Position numbers and translations under genes: made by a program | Source of the DNA: Bacteroidota bacterium | Lineage (GTDB): Bacteria > Bacteroidota > Bacteroidia > Bacteroidales > Dysgonomonadaceae | Assembly (NCBI GenBank): GCA_023622765.1 | Contig: JAMNYO010000043.1 | Span: 1-51,864, forward strand | Direction of reading: 5' to 3' | Length of the DNA: 51,864 nucleotides | The notes under the pieces: generated by a model | Seen by the model: only the letters and a program-made list of their open reading frames with translations | The model's database searches: none | What the model was told of the DNA's origin: nothing | In this document: in pieces, positions 26,239 to 35,331 of the stretch | Layout: the number at the start of each line of letters is the position of its first letter | Position numbering within the stretch: the stretch's first letter is position 1

Positions 26239-26556
26239 TTATTGTGAAATCAGCTCGAACTGCATCCCCAAGGCTTCGGATAGGTTTAAAAACGTGGATA
26301 ACTGCATGTCGGTTTCACCACGTTCCAGTTGCGCTATGTATTCGCGTTTTATTCCAGTGCGTTCAGCGAGTTCCTTTTGAGTCATGTTTTGCTCTTTCCG
26401 TTTCTCTCGCAAAATCTCGGCATAACCCCATGCAAGGGCCTTCGCGTTAAACTCACTCCGTTCAAGCGTGCCTCGTTTCCCGTATTTATCGGTTAATAGG
26501 TCATTCGCCGTTGGCAAATTTGATAACGCCTCCCGATTAAATTTATAGTTGTTCAT
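26239..26556 (-). CDS. Xre/HigA-like antitoxin
   Basis: A 105-residue protein with a C-terminal HTH_3 domain (MTQKELAERTGIKREYIAQLERGE). It is the second gene of a toxin-first pair, 50 bases after the toxin, the order of HigBA modules. It should neutralise the toxin and bind the palindrome in the shared promoter. Confidence 0.85.
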   Translation of the reverse strand: MNNYKFNREALSNLPTANDLLTDKYGKRGTLERSEFNAKALAWGYAEILREKRKEQNMTQKELAERTGIKREYIAQLERGETDMQLSTFLNLSEALGMQFELISQ

Positions 26557-26606
26557 AGGATTGGTTTATTTTATTTTATTATTTCGGTGTATGAAGCCTG
26601 TCGGTT

Positions 26607-26960
26607 TCATATTAAATAACGTTTTAAAAGTTCTTGAGCTATTGAAATTTCAGTCCTATATTGTTTCGTATTCTTCTTCATAAATGAATTCAATAAAATT
26701 GCTCGTGTACTTTTTATAAAGCTTTCGTCATCAATAGCAAACAATAAGGTTCGATATTCATTGCTGCCAACTGAAACACGCATTTCATACAGATCACTGT
26801 TTTTGATTTTTTTTACAAATTTCTCACTGACGACATATTGTGTAACCATTATCTCAATAACATAATCATATTTCCTCTGCACCTTTATTTGCTGAGCATT
26901 ATAAAACCCATCAAATTCAGGGGTTCGGAATAACGTTCTAATATCATCGCCGTAATTCAT
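26607..26960 (-). CDS. RelE/HigB-like toxin (phage Gp49-like)
   Basis: A 117-residue toxin of the RelE superfamily. Matches include EFDGFYNAQQIKVQRKYDYV, SDLYEMRVSVGSNEYRTLLFAID and an ILLNSFMKK strand, the usual RelE-type core with conserved Arg and aromatic residues. Members cut mRNA on or off the ribosome. The gene starts almost at the predicted transcription start, so the mRNA may be leaderless. It is transcribed with the Xre antitoxin. Confidence 0.85.
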   Translation of the reverse strand: MNYGDDIRTLFRTPEFDGFYNAQQIKVQRKYDYVIEIMVTQYVVSEKFVKKIKNSDLYEMRVSVGSNEYRTLLFAIDDESFIKSTRAILLNSFMKKNTKQYRTEISIAQELLKRYLI

Positions 26961-26964
26961 GGCA

Positions 26965-26996
26965 CAAATGTAATGAATTTATTACATTCGCGCAAA
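26965..26996 (-). promoter_or_regulatory. Promoter with embedded palindromic operator of the HigBA-like pair
   Basis: On the minus strand, TTTG (26993-26996) and TACATTTG (26965-26972) are separated by 20 bases, an excellent -33/-7 pair. Inside lies the perfect inverted repeat AATGTAAT-6-ATTACATT (26967-26988), overlapping the -7. The -7 ends 4 bases before the toxin ATG. Confidence 0.8.
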
Positions 26997-27427
26997 ACAA
27001 TTTAATCAAACAATCAATCTGTTTTTTTGATTTTTTGCTCGTGTTTTTCTTTGTCAGGGCGGTTGATTTCGTATCTGCTTTCGTCTTCTTTACAGGCAGA
27101 AAATAGGTTGTCGTTACAGATAAGCGAATGCTGGTAGATTTGCCCATGTTCGATTTAGGATATCACCTGTCCATGTTTTTAAAAGAGAACGACAAATGCT
27201 TACCCCGCAAAAGATACAACATGATATCACTTGGCAAATTTGGAAAGAGTGTTTTTTTATCAACGAACCGCTCTGTAATCGGGAAGAGACAGAAAATCTA
27301 AGTTTTGAACCGTTTTTTAAGTTTGTGATTTTCACTCGATAATCGAATAAGAGGAAGAGAGTTCAAATATCGTTAACAAACAGTCGCCGTACTTAGGTCT
27401 TTCATAATCGGTGATTTCTTCAGTTAT
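26997..27427. other. Intergenic DNA without a recognised gene
   Basis: About 430 bases between the toxin promoter and nrdG. Short open frames exist, for example one on the plus strand from about 27127, but none has a family match, promoter or clear start. It could hold relics of an earlier insertion. Confidence 0.4.
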
Positions 27428-27892
27428 TTACCGTTGCATTAACGCTGTAATATCCTGCATCGTGTTGTTATGGATACGATAGAGGCGCTGGTTGGTGGTT
27501 TTCTTATTCAACCCGCCCAGCGACTGGATGAACTCCCCCAGTTTGATATAGTCGAAACAACGTTTGAACCGTTCGTCTTGCAGGCTGTTGCTCCCCGAGT
27601 ACCAGGCGGTTTTGATGTTGCCGTTCCACCTCTCCCGGATAAAACCGGCTAAATGGCACAGCTCGTCGGGTACGGCATCGCCGCCCATGAAGCAGACGCA
27701 AGTGATCGAATGTTCATACTTGCGAATCAAAGCGGAGAGGGTGTCCTCGGTCAGTTCTTCCCCGATATCGCTTCGCAGGTGCGGGCTGTGGCAGCCGACG
27801 CAGCGGTGCGGGCAGTTGGATAAGTTGATGGCTAGCGTTACCTCGTCGGGGATCTCCTGGAAAACGATGTCGTAGTCCACGTACTTTAGCAT
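27428..27892 (-). CDS. nrdG: Anaerobic ribonucleotide reductase activating protein
   Basis: A 154-residue radical SAM enzyme that installs the glycyl radical on NrdD. It carries the cluster motif CPHRCVGCHSPH (CX3CX2C, about residue 30) and ITCVCFMGGDA. The ATG chosen overlaps the nrdD stop by 7 bases (translational coupling); longer in-frame upstream sequence is nrdD read in another frame. It appears intact although its partner is damaged. Confidence 0.93.
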   Translation of the reverse strand: MLKYVDYDIVFQEIPDEVTLAINLSNCPHRCVGCHSPHLRSDIGEELTEDTLSALIRKYEHSITCVCFMGGDAVPDELCHLAGFIRERWNGNIKTAWYSGSNSLQDERFKRCFDYIKLGEFIQSLGGLNKKTTNQRLYRIHNNTMQDITALMQR

Positions 27893-29942
27893 AATACGGC
27901 CTCTTTTTCTTTCTCCTTTTCCAGTTTGCCGTAATAGCGCTTCTTTGCTTCCACCTGCCGCGCGGCCGAGAAGTTGCTTACCCGTTTCATGTAGCCGATG
28001 ATGCGTGTCAGGTAATCCACGTTTCGCGAGGCGCACTTGGGGCATTGCTTCAGGTAACGCTTGTCGATACAACCGCATTCGTTACACACCGTGTTGGGGA
28101 TATTAAAGGTGAAGTAGTTGCACCCTTCGCGGGCCGCCACGCGCAGGAGTTGGCGATATTGAGTTTTGGTGAGGTGTTCCTCCAGGTTCATATGCAGGGC
28201 GGAGCCCCCCGTCAGTCTCTCGATGTACTTCTTACCGTGCAGCCGGAACTTGTCGATCACGTTGAGCGTGGTGTCTTCTACCCGGTAGAAGTAGCTGTTG
28301 TAGCAGTCGCGGGGGACGAAATAGCCATCCTCCCTGTCCCACTTGGCATGTTTCACCCCCACGTTTTCGGCGGGAATCATCTCGCAGTTAAACATCACGC
28401 CGGCGGAGCGGTACTTCTTGTTGTAGCGCTCGATAAGTCGGCCTCAACCAGCCCGTTCACGCCGATGGTGAGGTATTGCCTGCCCATGTTGATGTACCCG
28501 GCATCAAAGAGCGGGAGCATCCCCTTTTCTTGAAACATTTTCAGGTTCTCGTTGTAGGCTAGCTGCACCTTGTGGGTCAAGTCCACCACTTCGGCAAGGA
28601 ACTCCAGATGGGGTCGGCCTATGCGCTTGGCAAACTGCACGCACCGGTTGAGGTTGATGGTCAACACGCTTTTCGAGCCGGTGGAAACCCCGCCCGCGCC
28701 CAGCGTGTAGCTGAACCCGTTGTCTTGGATCTCGTTGCGCAGGCGGCAGCAGCTGGATAGCGAGTCGGCGTTTTCGCTCATGTAGGTGAAGAACGAATGC
28801 CCCTCGGCGTACATCTCCGCCGTGAAGTCGGCGTACTCGGCATCCACCATGTCATCGTTTTTAGAAAGCAGCGCCATGGTTTCCACCGGAAAAGTGAGTA
28901 CGGCCCGGGTTCGTTCGGCGTTGAACCACTTCATGAAGCGCTTTTGCAGCCAGCTAAGGGATTGCCAGATAGGGCGGCTGCCGTCAGGGAACACGAACTC
29001 GCCGAACAAGCTTTTGAAGTAGGGGCGGTCGTAATAGGATATGTTCCAGAAAACGGCCTGGAAGTTACGTGCCCCGGTGGGCTGGTTGATGGAGTAGACA
29101 ATCTGCTCAAAACAGTCGCAGATAACCTTGTCGAGCGTTCTGCGGCGGGTTGACAGATCCACCACCTCATCGGTTCGGTTGAAGTAATCATCGCCATATT
29201 CGAGTCGGATAAAGTAGTCCATGTACATCAGGAACTCGGGCGTGGCGCAGGCGCCGCTCAGCATGCTCGACACGATGAAGACCATGTTCACGAACCCGCC
29301 GCAGAATGATTTCAGGTTGGTGGGCGGCGTTGAGTTCCCGCCGATGGGTATGGTGCCGTTCAGCAGCCACGGGTACATGGTGATACTGGCGCAGTAGTTG
29401 GCGAGACTGGTCTCGTCGTTTTTATAGATAAAGTGCTCGTTGAGCATCCCGATATACTTGTCGGCAAGCTCTTTCCCGTACATCTCCTTTATTCGGTCGG
29501 TCAGCATTCTTCGGTTCAGGTTGATGAAGTTCTTCTTGGGCAGTTCGCCAATGAGGGTGGCGATGTTTTTCTTTTCCACGTTGGCGTTGGCGTCGAACTT
29601 ACTTCCCGTGGCGGCGTTTTGCGCGTCGCAGTAATTCATCAGGAAGGTCATCTTGTCCCGGATCTCCCGGGTTTCGGCATGCTTTTGTCGATAGAGCATG
29701 TAGGACTTGGCCACCGCGAAATATTTTTCCGCCATCAGCGCCACCTCCACCTGGTTCTGGATCTCTTCTACCGTCATCCCGTCGGATATATGCAGGCGGG
29801 CGAGGATAGGTATCAAGTCGTCTTGCGTGGCGTAAGCGCCTACCGATAAAAATGCCTTAGCGATGGCATTCTCAATTTTGTGGATAGAAAACGGTACCCG
29901 TTTCCCATCCCTTTTCACGATATAAATTCCGTTATTGCCCAT
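27886..29942 (-). pseudogene. nrdD: Anaerobic ribonucleoside-triphosphate reductase, frameshifted with missing residues
   Basis: Class III ribonucleotide reductase, which makes dNTPs without oxygen or B12. The N-terminus is an ATP-cone (IYIVKRDGKRVPFSIHKIENA), followed by the catalytic barrel. The first frame runs 513 or so codons to QYLTIGVNGLVEA and then stops at 28395. The second frame continues at LIERYNKKYRSAGVMFNCEMIPAENVGV, then has the zinc ribbon CNECGCIDKRYLKQCPKC and the glycyl-radical site TRIIGYMKRV. At the junction near 28430-28442 the frame changes, and roughly 20-25 residues expected between VEA and LIERY are absent. Real lesion or sequencing error cannot be settled here. A B12 riboswitch lies upstream. 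Confidence 0.88.
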
Positions 29943-30002
29943 TTTTCAGACTGTTTTAGATATTTGTACCCTGGGGTTATTATATTTCAGAGATTATTCC
30001 AT

Positions 30003-30034
30003 CCCAAGGTGCCGCTAATGCACCCCTTTTTTTT
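30003..30034. other. Hairpin in the nrdD leader
   Basis: GGTGC (30008) and GCACC (30020) pair around a 7-base loop, followed by an eight-T run on the plus strand. It sits between the riboswitch and nrdD. As a terminator it would act on plus-strand transcripts; on the minus strand it could only be part of leader folding. Confidence 0.4.
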
Positions 30035-30121
30035 GAGGTATATCGGTATGTTTAGGTAGTTCAAGCTTGTTTTGGACTGTCCTTTTACCCGAAAGACATC
30101 AAAAAGTGTATTGTACGCGAA

Positions 30122-30315
30122 TTGGCAGGTCTTCTGACTAACTCCTGTCTCTGAACGCCTTCCCGTCCGACCTGTTTTGTCGCGACAGTGGCAAAGGATT
30201 TGTTCAGTACATTGTATAGAGCTTACAGCAGCGGGAACTGTTGCCGACTTTCACGGCATTCCCTTTTTCATCTTTACCCGAAAAGGAAAATCGGAAAAGA
30301 ACCAAGTGCACCACA
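30122..30315 (-). ncRNA. Cobalamin riboswitch upstream of nrdDG
   Basis: Read on the minus strand, the element has the B12-box core GCCGTGAAAGTCGGCAAC and CCCGCTGCTGTAAGC (30221-30235), and the closing segment GTCAGAAGACCTGCCAA. Spacing fits an adenosylcobalamin or cobalamin aptamer of about 190 bases. It begins 180 bases upstream of nrdD, so cobalamin should reduce nrdDG expression. Confidence 0.93.
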
Positions 30316-30613
30316 AATGTAAATTATTATTTTTATGAAAGCAAAAAAGTTTTCCAAAAAAGTTATTAACAGTAATGAGCTACTTTGTTAACCAACAGAT
30401 AATCAGCTATAAGCATTTTTTATGGGAAAGCTTAATTTGAAAAAATTGGGAGAAGGTATTATTAAAAGAAAACTTTATTGGTGATAGTGATGGGTGAGTT
30501 TTCTGTTTGGTAAATATAAAGAAAGAGGCACTTGTAATAAAAAGTGCCTCTTTCAAACTTAAAACTATTTAGACCAATGTTAGAAGGTAAAGGTTCTCAA
30601 TAGTTGACTGTTA
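30316..30613. other. Intergenic DNA between cobO and the nrdD riboswitch
   Basis: AT-rich, non-coding. It holds the cobO terminator and presumably the nrdDG promoter on the minus strand, though no convincing TAnnTTTG pair was picked out. Confidence 0.45.
30521..30554. terminator. Terminator after the B12 operon
   Basis: A perfect 13-bp stem (GAAAGAGGCACTT) with an 8-base loop, 60 bases past the cobO stop. It separates the btuB-cobO operon from the nrdD riboswitch. Confidence 0.8.
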
Positions 30614-31135
30614 TCAGTGCTCAATTCCTTTTCGGGCTTCTACTCCCTGGTTGTAGTAATGTTTTACCTCTTTCATCTCGGTCACCAAGTCGGCTATTTC
30701 TATCAACTCGGGTGCGGCATACCTGCCGGTAATGATGATTTCGGTATCGGTTGGTTTTCGCGTTACAACATTGATCAGCTCCTGCACTGAAAATAGTCCG
30801 TAAAAAACCGCGATATTGGCCTCGTCCAGTATTACCACATCATACTTGCCGGATAAAATGATCTCTTCCACTTCACGCAACCCCTCTTGCGCGGTATCGA
30901 TATCGGCTCGCGTGGGCTTTTTCCATATAAAGCAATCGAGTCCATACTGTTTTATCTGCACATCAGGCAGGTATTGCTCAATGGCCTTTACCTCGGAGTA
31001 GCGTTGTCCTTTCACAAATTGGGCGAAGAATACCTTCTTCCCGGCTCCCACGGCCCGCAATGTTAGCCCCAGCGCCGCTGTGGTTTTACCCTTTCCGTTC
31101 CCGGTATAAACCTGAATATATCCCCTGTTTTGCAT
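30614..31135 (-). CDS. cobO: Cob(I)alamin adenosyltransferase (CobO/BtuR type)
   Basis: A 173-residue ATP:corrinoid adenosyltransferase that converts cobalamin to the coenzyme form in the cytoplasm. The P-loop GNGKGKTTAALGL begins at residue 13. Then come FAQFVKG, YDVVILDEANIAVFYGL and ITGRYAAPELIEIADLVTEM, all characteristic of CobO/BtuR. Its ATG follows the preceding stop directly (TAAATG). It is the last gene of the riboswitch-controlled B12 operon. Confidence 0.95.
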   Translation of the reverse strand: MQNRGYIQVYTGNGKGKTTAALGLTLRAVGAGKKVFFAQFVKGQRYSEVKAIEQYLPDVQIKQYGLDCFIWKKPTRADIDTAQEGLREVEEIILSGKYDVVILDEANIAVFYGLFSVQELINVVTRKPTDTEIIITGRYAAPELIEIADLVTEMKEVKHYYNQGVEARKGIEH

Positions 31136-32500
31136 TTATCTGTAATAGGCCACTACACCGCTCGGGCATGGGACTTTCGTTTGAAACGAATATTTGATGC
31201 TTTTTGTAAAGGGATCTACTATGAGCATATCTTGTCCTTGCCCTGAAAGGAAAATATCGTCAGACCCGTTAATGGTTCCCATCTTATACTCCATCAGCAT
31301 CATAATGCCTACGCTTTCATAATCCAACAGAAGTTTCGATTTATTTTGGGACTGTGGATGATAGACATAGACGGTCCCTGTATAATTATTCCAATCAAAA
31401 TAGGGCAAATAGATATTACCCGCCACGTAGGTTAACGTGTTACCTTTGATCTTCTCTACCTGCTCAATGGTTTCTGTTTTTGGATCAAGGCAATACACGT
31501 TATAATTGGGGTAACTGGTGTTGAAAAACAGGCGCTCATTATCTACGGCAATGATACCTGTAGGGTTCTTTTCGGAAGTAATCACCTTAACCTCTTTCAT
31601 GCTTTTTATATCCACGACCGATATCTTATCATCGTTTCCCTGTCCTGAGTTACAGACGTAGATGTTTTTTCCACATATCGCCAGCTCTTCGGCGAACGTT
31701 CCTGAAAGTGTCGCGTGAGCATCCAGTGTCAGCGTCGCGGTATCGAGTCGTACCACCTCTTTGGAGTAGCTGCTCACGTAACCTTTACCCTCTTCGAAAA
31801 CGATAAAACGGGGTTTTGCCGGATTGCCTTGAGCGTCTATAAAGGGAATTCTTTTTATCGACTTGCCGTCAGCGGGATTAATCACCTCAATGTAATTTGT
31901 CCCCTCTTGACCACCAGCACCGGTTCCGGGTCCGGTAACCACGCAGTACATTTTGCTTCCGTACACCTCCAAGTCATTACCGGTATCTCCCAGCTTCACA
32001 CCGTTAATCTTCTCAAACTGCTTGACCGAAAGTTCCCCTTTGGAGACATCATACCAGGCAAGCTCCGAATTATTACTGCCAAAAGACCCTTCGCTTAGGA
32101 TCCAATATCCTACAAGCTCAGGAGATTTTTCCTGTTCTACCGTGAGCTGCACCTTTTTCCCGGATGCGGAAGAGAGCAGGATATCTGCCGTACGCGTCTT
32201 AAATCCCGGGTTGGGTTCAACCACGACCGTCACATTTTTTTTGCCCGCGGCATAGGTTGTACCGCGTGTGGCAACATCCATGTCTTTTACCTTCACCAAA
32301 ATCCATTCCGGGACTTCACCCACGCTCCAGAGTTCATTGCTCTCCAATTCAAAGTCCTGAGTACCTCCTTGATTGGAAAACAGCAGCGTTTCCGTCTCTA
32401 AGTTCACCGTCAACGACGGCTCAAAAGGGTCTTCGCCATTACAGGCAAAAGTGATGAGCATCAGGCTCAAAATAACCAAGTAGTTTACTGTTTTTTTCAT
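31136..32500 (-). CDS. BACON plus BtuG-like beta-propeller surface lipoprotein
   Basis: A 454-residue lipoprotein (LILSLMLITFAC, Cys about 20). Residues 35-125 form a BACON-type all-beta domain: LLFSNQGGTQDFELESNELWSV and VQLTVEQEKSPE. Residues 130-454 form a YncE-like/DUF5074 propeller with GYWILSEGSFGSNNSELAWYD, GNDLEVYGSKMYCVV and FVSSYS-type repeats, as in BtuG. BtuG proteins bind cobalamin tightly on the cell surface and cap BtuB. This is the second BtuG-like gene of the operon; the BACON addition may extend it from the membrane or bind glycans. Confidence 0.82.
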   Translation of the reverse strand: MKKTVNYLVILSLMLITFACNGEDPFEPSLTVNLETETLLFSNQGGTQDFELESNELWSVGEVPEWILVKVKDMDVATRGTTYAAGKKNVTVVVEPNPGFKTRTADILLSSASGKKVQLTVEQEKSPELVGYWILSEGSFGSNNSELAWYDVSKGELSVKQFEKINGVKLGDTGNDLEVYGSKMYCVVTGPGTGAGGQEGTNYIEVINPADGKSIKRIPFIDAQGNPAKPRFIVFEEGKGYVSSYSKEVVRLDTATLTLDAHATLSGTFAEELAICGKNIYVCNSGQGNDDKISVVDIKSMKEVKVITSEKNPTGIIAVDNERLFFNTSYPNYNVYCLDPKTETIEQVEKIKGNTLTYVAGNIYLPYFDWNNYTGTVYVYHPQSQNKSKLLLDYESVGIMMLMEYKMGTINGSDDIFLSGQGQDMLIVDPFTKSIKYSFQTKVPCPSGVVAYYR

Positions 32501-32536
32501 ACGTTTTTTTTGTTTAAATAAAAGTGATATGGTTTA

Positions 32537-34108
32537 TTATTTTATTGTCTCAATGCCAATTCCCAGCATATGGAGGTCCTCGCCTCGCTCTACCTCAGTC
32601 GAGGTCTCTCCTATCCAGCCACACTCTTGATTGACACCATTATATACCTTCACGAAATCAATACCGGGCAGATTGGCCGGGTTGCCGTTTTTATCTATCG
32701 CCCAATCGATGTCAATGGCTGAATCATCGTCCATATTGGGCTTGTTGTCCACATACCCATATTGGTAGCCGTAGAGAACGAAATATACCCCCCCGGCACT
32801 TATATCGGGATCAAATTTGCTTTCATCCACACCATTTTCGGCAAGTCGTATCCCTTTAAACGTCATCTTATCTTCTTTAATCCAACCCGGGTAATAGCTC
32901 TGTTTGTGATACACGTTCTTACTCTTGTAACCGCTGTTGTTCTTGTTGTCTTCCCAGCGGATATAGTTCTTTATCGTGGTGAACGCTTCCGGGTTGTCGG
33001 GCTCCGCGTTTGTTTCCGGCTCCTCTCTAATCGGGCGGTAATAGGTCATCTCGTAATCGCGATGCACGTTTACATCATTCCCGTTCTCTTTGGCGATTGT
33101 GTACCAGGGTTCATCCTTCGCGGAAAAGTTTCCACTCCCCTTTATCTCGTACCACTCGTCATCGTCGGGCTTCCCGTTTTTGTTTTTGTCATATGCCACC
33201 ATGATGATGCCTGGCTCACAACTTCCACCAAACGGGGTATCCGGTCGCTTATTGTCATTCGATCCGGAGGCATTTCCCCTGATGCGAAAATCTCGTTTGC
33301 CTTTCACGTTTACAATGGTGTGGTCAAAACCGAATATCACGTAACCACCCCAGCCACCAAGGGTAATCATAAACGCATCTTCGCCAATGAGCCACTCCCC
33401 GGCTTTTCGCACCATATCCTGATGCGTATCCCCCTCGGCGTAATCAGGGTACTTGTTCACAAACTGTCCGGGTGCAGGCATATAGTCAAATACTTTGGCA
33501 ATATAGGGCGATAACTTACTGGGAGTCTCCTCCACCTCTATCTGAATAGTTTCAAACACGACTTCTCCTGCTGATAACTCAAGCGTATAGGTGCCGACCG
33601 TTGCAGCGACAAACAGTACTTTTTTCCCTTCACTCATTGAGACCTTATATAGCTCTGATGGAGATTGCGTTACTGTCAGTTTCAAGTTTTCCGGGACGGT
33701 TTTATAAGCTGAAAGCTCAAGTGGCAGTATGGTATAAACCGATGTTTTTAAGCCTTGTGTCTGCGCCTCTACCGTTATGGTCGCTCTTTTCTCATCGGTT
33801 CCCCCTTTATTGGTTACGGTTAGTACAACAATGTATTCACCAGTGCCCGATGCGAGAAAGGTGTACTCCGATCTGTTCCCGACCTCCTCCCCATCTAACA
33901 GCCATCGGTATGTGGCATTTTCGCTGTTTTCTACCGTCGGTTTCAATAGCAACGTTTCACCTTCGATAATGGTGTATTCAGCTTCAATACCCGATATTAC
34001 CGGGGGATTCGGCAATATTCCCTCCTCTTTGCATGAGCTGATTAGTAGGGTAAGAAAGCCCGTGAGGAGTAGCATTTTCTGTATCATCTTTATGGGTCTC
34101 ATTTGCAT
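32537..34108 (-). CDS. PKD-domain cell surface lipoprotein of the B12 operon (BtuH-like role suspected)
   Basis: A 523-residue lipoprotein (LLLTGFLTLLISSC). Two Ig/PKD-like domains follow: GETLLLKPTVENSENATYRW (about 30-110) and another to about 200. A large C-terminal domain has SPYIAKVFDYMPAPGQFVN, GWGGYVIFGFDHTIVN and DKNKNGKPDDDEWYEIKGSG, a probable Ca-binding loop. Proteins of this kind recur in Bacteroidetes B12 loci, and some surface lipoproteins there bind B12 (BtuH), but assignment to BtuH is an inference from context. An ATG 63 bases upstream overlaps the previous gene; the chosen start lies just after its stop. Confidence 0.72.
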   Translation of the reverse strand: MQMRPIKMIQKMLLLTGFLTLLISSCKEEGILPNPPVISGIEAEYTIIEGETLLLKPTVENSENATYRWLLDGEEVGNRSEYTFLASGTGEYIVVLTVTNKGGTDEKRATITVEAQTQGLKTSVYTILPLELSAYKTVPENLKLTVTQSPSELYKVSMSEGKKVLFVAATVGTYTLELSAGEVVFETIQIEVEETPSKLSPYIAKVFDYMPAPGQFVNKYPDYAEGDTHQDMVRKAGEWLIGEDAFMITLGGWGGYVIFGFDHTIVNVKGKRDFRIRGNASGSNDNKRPDTPFGGSCEPGIIMVAYDKNKNGKPDDDEWYEIKGSGNFSAKDEPWYTIAKENGNDVNVHRDYEMTYYRPIREEPETNAEPDNPEAFTTIKNYIRWEDNKNNSGYKSKNVYHKQSYYPGWIKEDKMTFKGIRLAENGVDESKFDPDISAGGVYFVLYGYQYGYVDNKPNMDDDSAIDIDWAIDKNGNPANLPGIDFVKVYNGVNQECGWIGETSTEVERGEDLHMLGIGIETIK

Positions 34109-34113
34109 CGTTT

Positions 34114-35331
34114 TTAGGGTTGTGGAAGCAGGGCAAAGTGCGCGGGAATATTTCCCGCACGTACTTTCCATTTCAATTTGCCGTAAGGTGTAAAACAGTA
34201 CAGCGCACCGGGGGTTACAAGGTTACCGGCATCGGTAATGTAGATCTCTTTTGTAACCGGGTGCACCATAATGCCATACGGCCTCTCAATATTCTTTTCA
34301 GTACCGTCTGTAATAATATCTCTCGTAACCACCTCATGGGTGCGTGTATCCACGATGGCATAAGAAAATGCCCACTCTTCTACGCTGACATAGCTGTATT
34401 CCGCTCCATATGCGTACAGGTAATCATCATCTATCCAGAAGTTGGTGGCGGCGATAGGCACCGTGTCGGTTACTTGTTGCATCTCCCTATCGAGAAAATA
34501 GAGACGCGAAGGGTAGCCTTTATAGTCGCCTCTCGAGCTGACCCACAGATCTCCCCGTTTATCGGCCTTTATACGATGGAGGTTCCAGGCGACCGGGATG
34601 CGCTTCTCCTCTTTAAAGGTGGCAATATCTATGACCGAAACCGTTCGCTCATATCCTTTTAAGTCGCCCGCGCCCATATAGCCGCCGGAGTTGGTCACAT
34701 AGATTTTGCCCCCTACGATCTCCAGTTCATCGGGTTGAAAACCGACCAGGCAGCGATCCACGACTTCCAGGGTGGCGGTATCCACTTTGCCCACGTAACC
34801 CAGTTGTTCGTAATGGGGGTCAATGGTCACGGGACCGGCATACGAGGTGACGTAGGCATACTTGCCGTGAAAGTTGATATACCTGCAGTTGGGTATCTCG
34901 ACCTGACCGATGCGCTTAGTGGTTCGGGCATTCATCACCTCTATCTTGTTGGAGCAGTTGATCACCGCGTAGAGCCTGCTGCCGTATATAGCTATATCGT
35001 TGCCCACATCGCCCATCTCCTTGGGTACGGTTGGATTGATCTCGGCATAGATATTTCTTCGGTAAACCCCCTTTTTAAAGTCGAGAAAGTCGAGCGTAGC
35101 CTTGTTGCTCCCCATGTTCCCCTCGTTAAGCAGGTAAAAACCCACGTGCGTTTCTGCCGAGCGATCGTCAGGCAATAGTCGCAGCTCTTCAGAGAGCACT
35201 ATCTCCACATCACCTCGACAGGAAGCTAAAAACGCCAGTACAGCCAACAAAGTCAATAGAACCGCCAACACTCCCCCGGAGACAACTTCCTTACGTGTAA
35301 CAGCTCTTTTATGTACAACGTGTCGCATCAT
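34114..35331 (-). CDS. btuG: BtuG-like surface B12-binding lipoprotein
   Basis: A 405-residue lipoprotein (LLTLLAVLAFLASC) with a YncE-like/DUF5074 propeller: FYLLNEGNMGSNKATLDFLDF, GNDIAIYGSRLYAVINCSNKIEV, KIYVTNSGGYMG and EIYITDAGN are successive blades. This is the BtuG family, which binds cobalamin outside the cell and forms a stable lid complex with BtuB in Bacteroides. The gene overlaps the btuB stop by 4 bases (ATGA), so the two are translationally coupled, as expected for partners. Confidence 0.88.
   Translation of the reverse strand: MMRHVVHKRAVTRKEVVSGGVLAVLLTLLAVLAFLASCRGDVEIVLSEELRLLPDDRSAETHVGFYLLNEGNMGSNKATLDFLDFKKGVYRRNIYAEINPTVPKEMGDVGNDIAIYGSRLYAVINCSNKIEVMNARTTKRIGQVEIPNCRYINFHGKYAYVTSYAGPVTIDPHYEQLGYVGKVDTATLEVVDRCLVGFQPDELEIVGGKIYVTNSGGYMGAGDLKGYERTVSVIDIATFKEEKRIPVAWNLHRIKADKRGDLWVSSRGDYKGYPSRLYFLDREMQQVTDTVPIAATNFWIDDDYLYAYGAEYSYVSVEEWAFSYAIVDTRTHEVVTRDIITDGTEKNIERPYGIMVHPVTKEIYITDAGNLVTPGALYCFTPYGKLKWKVRAGNIPAHFALLPQP

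Noticed and set aside
27893-28078. N-terminal extension of nrdG by about 60 residues.
   Set aside because: The extra part is nrdD read in another frame; the NrdG family starts at the ATG overlapping the nrdD stop.
30003-30034. Hairpin plus T run as terminator for nrdDG control by the riboswitch.
   Set aside because: The T run is on the plus strand, whereas the riboswitch and nrdDG are on the minus strand, so it has the wrong polarity.
33090-33514. Plus-strand open frames opposite the PKD lipoprotein.
   Set aside because: They lie wholly inside a confident minus-strand gene and show no family features.
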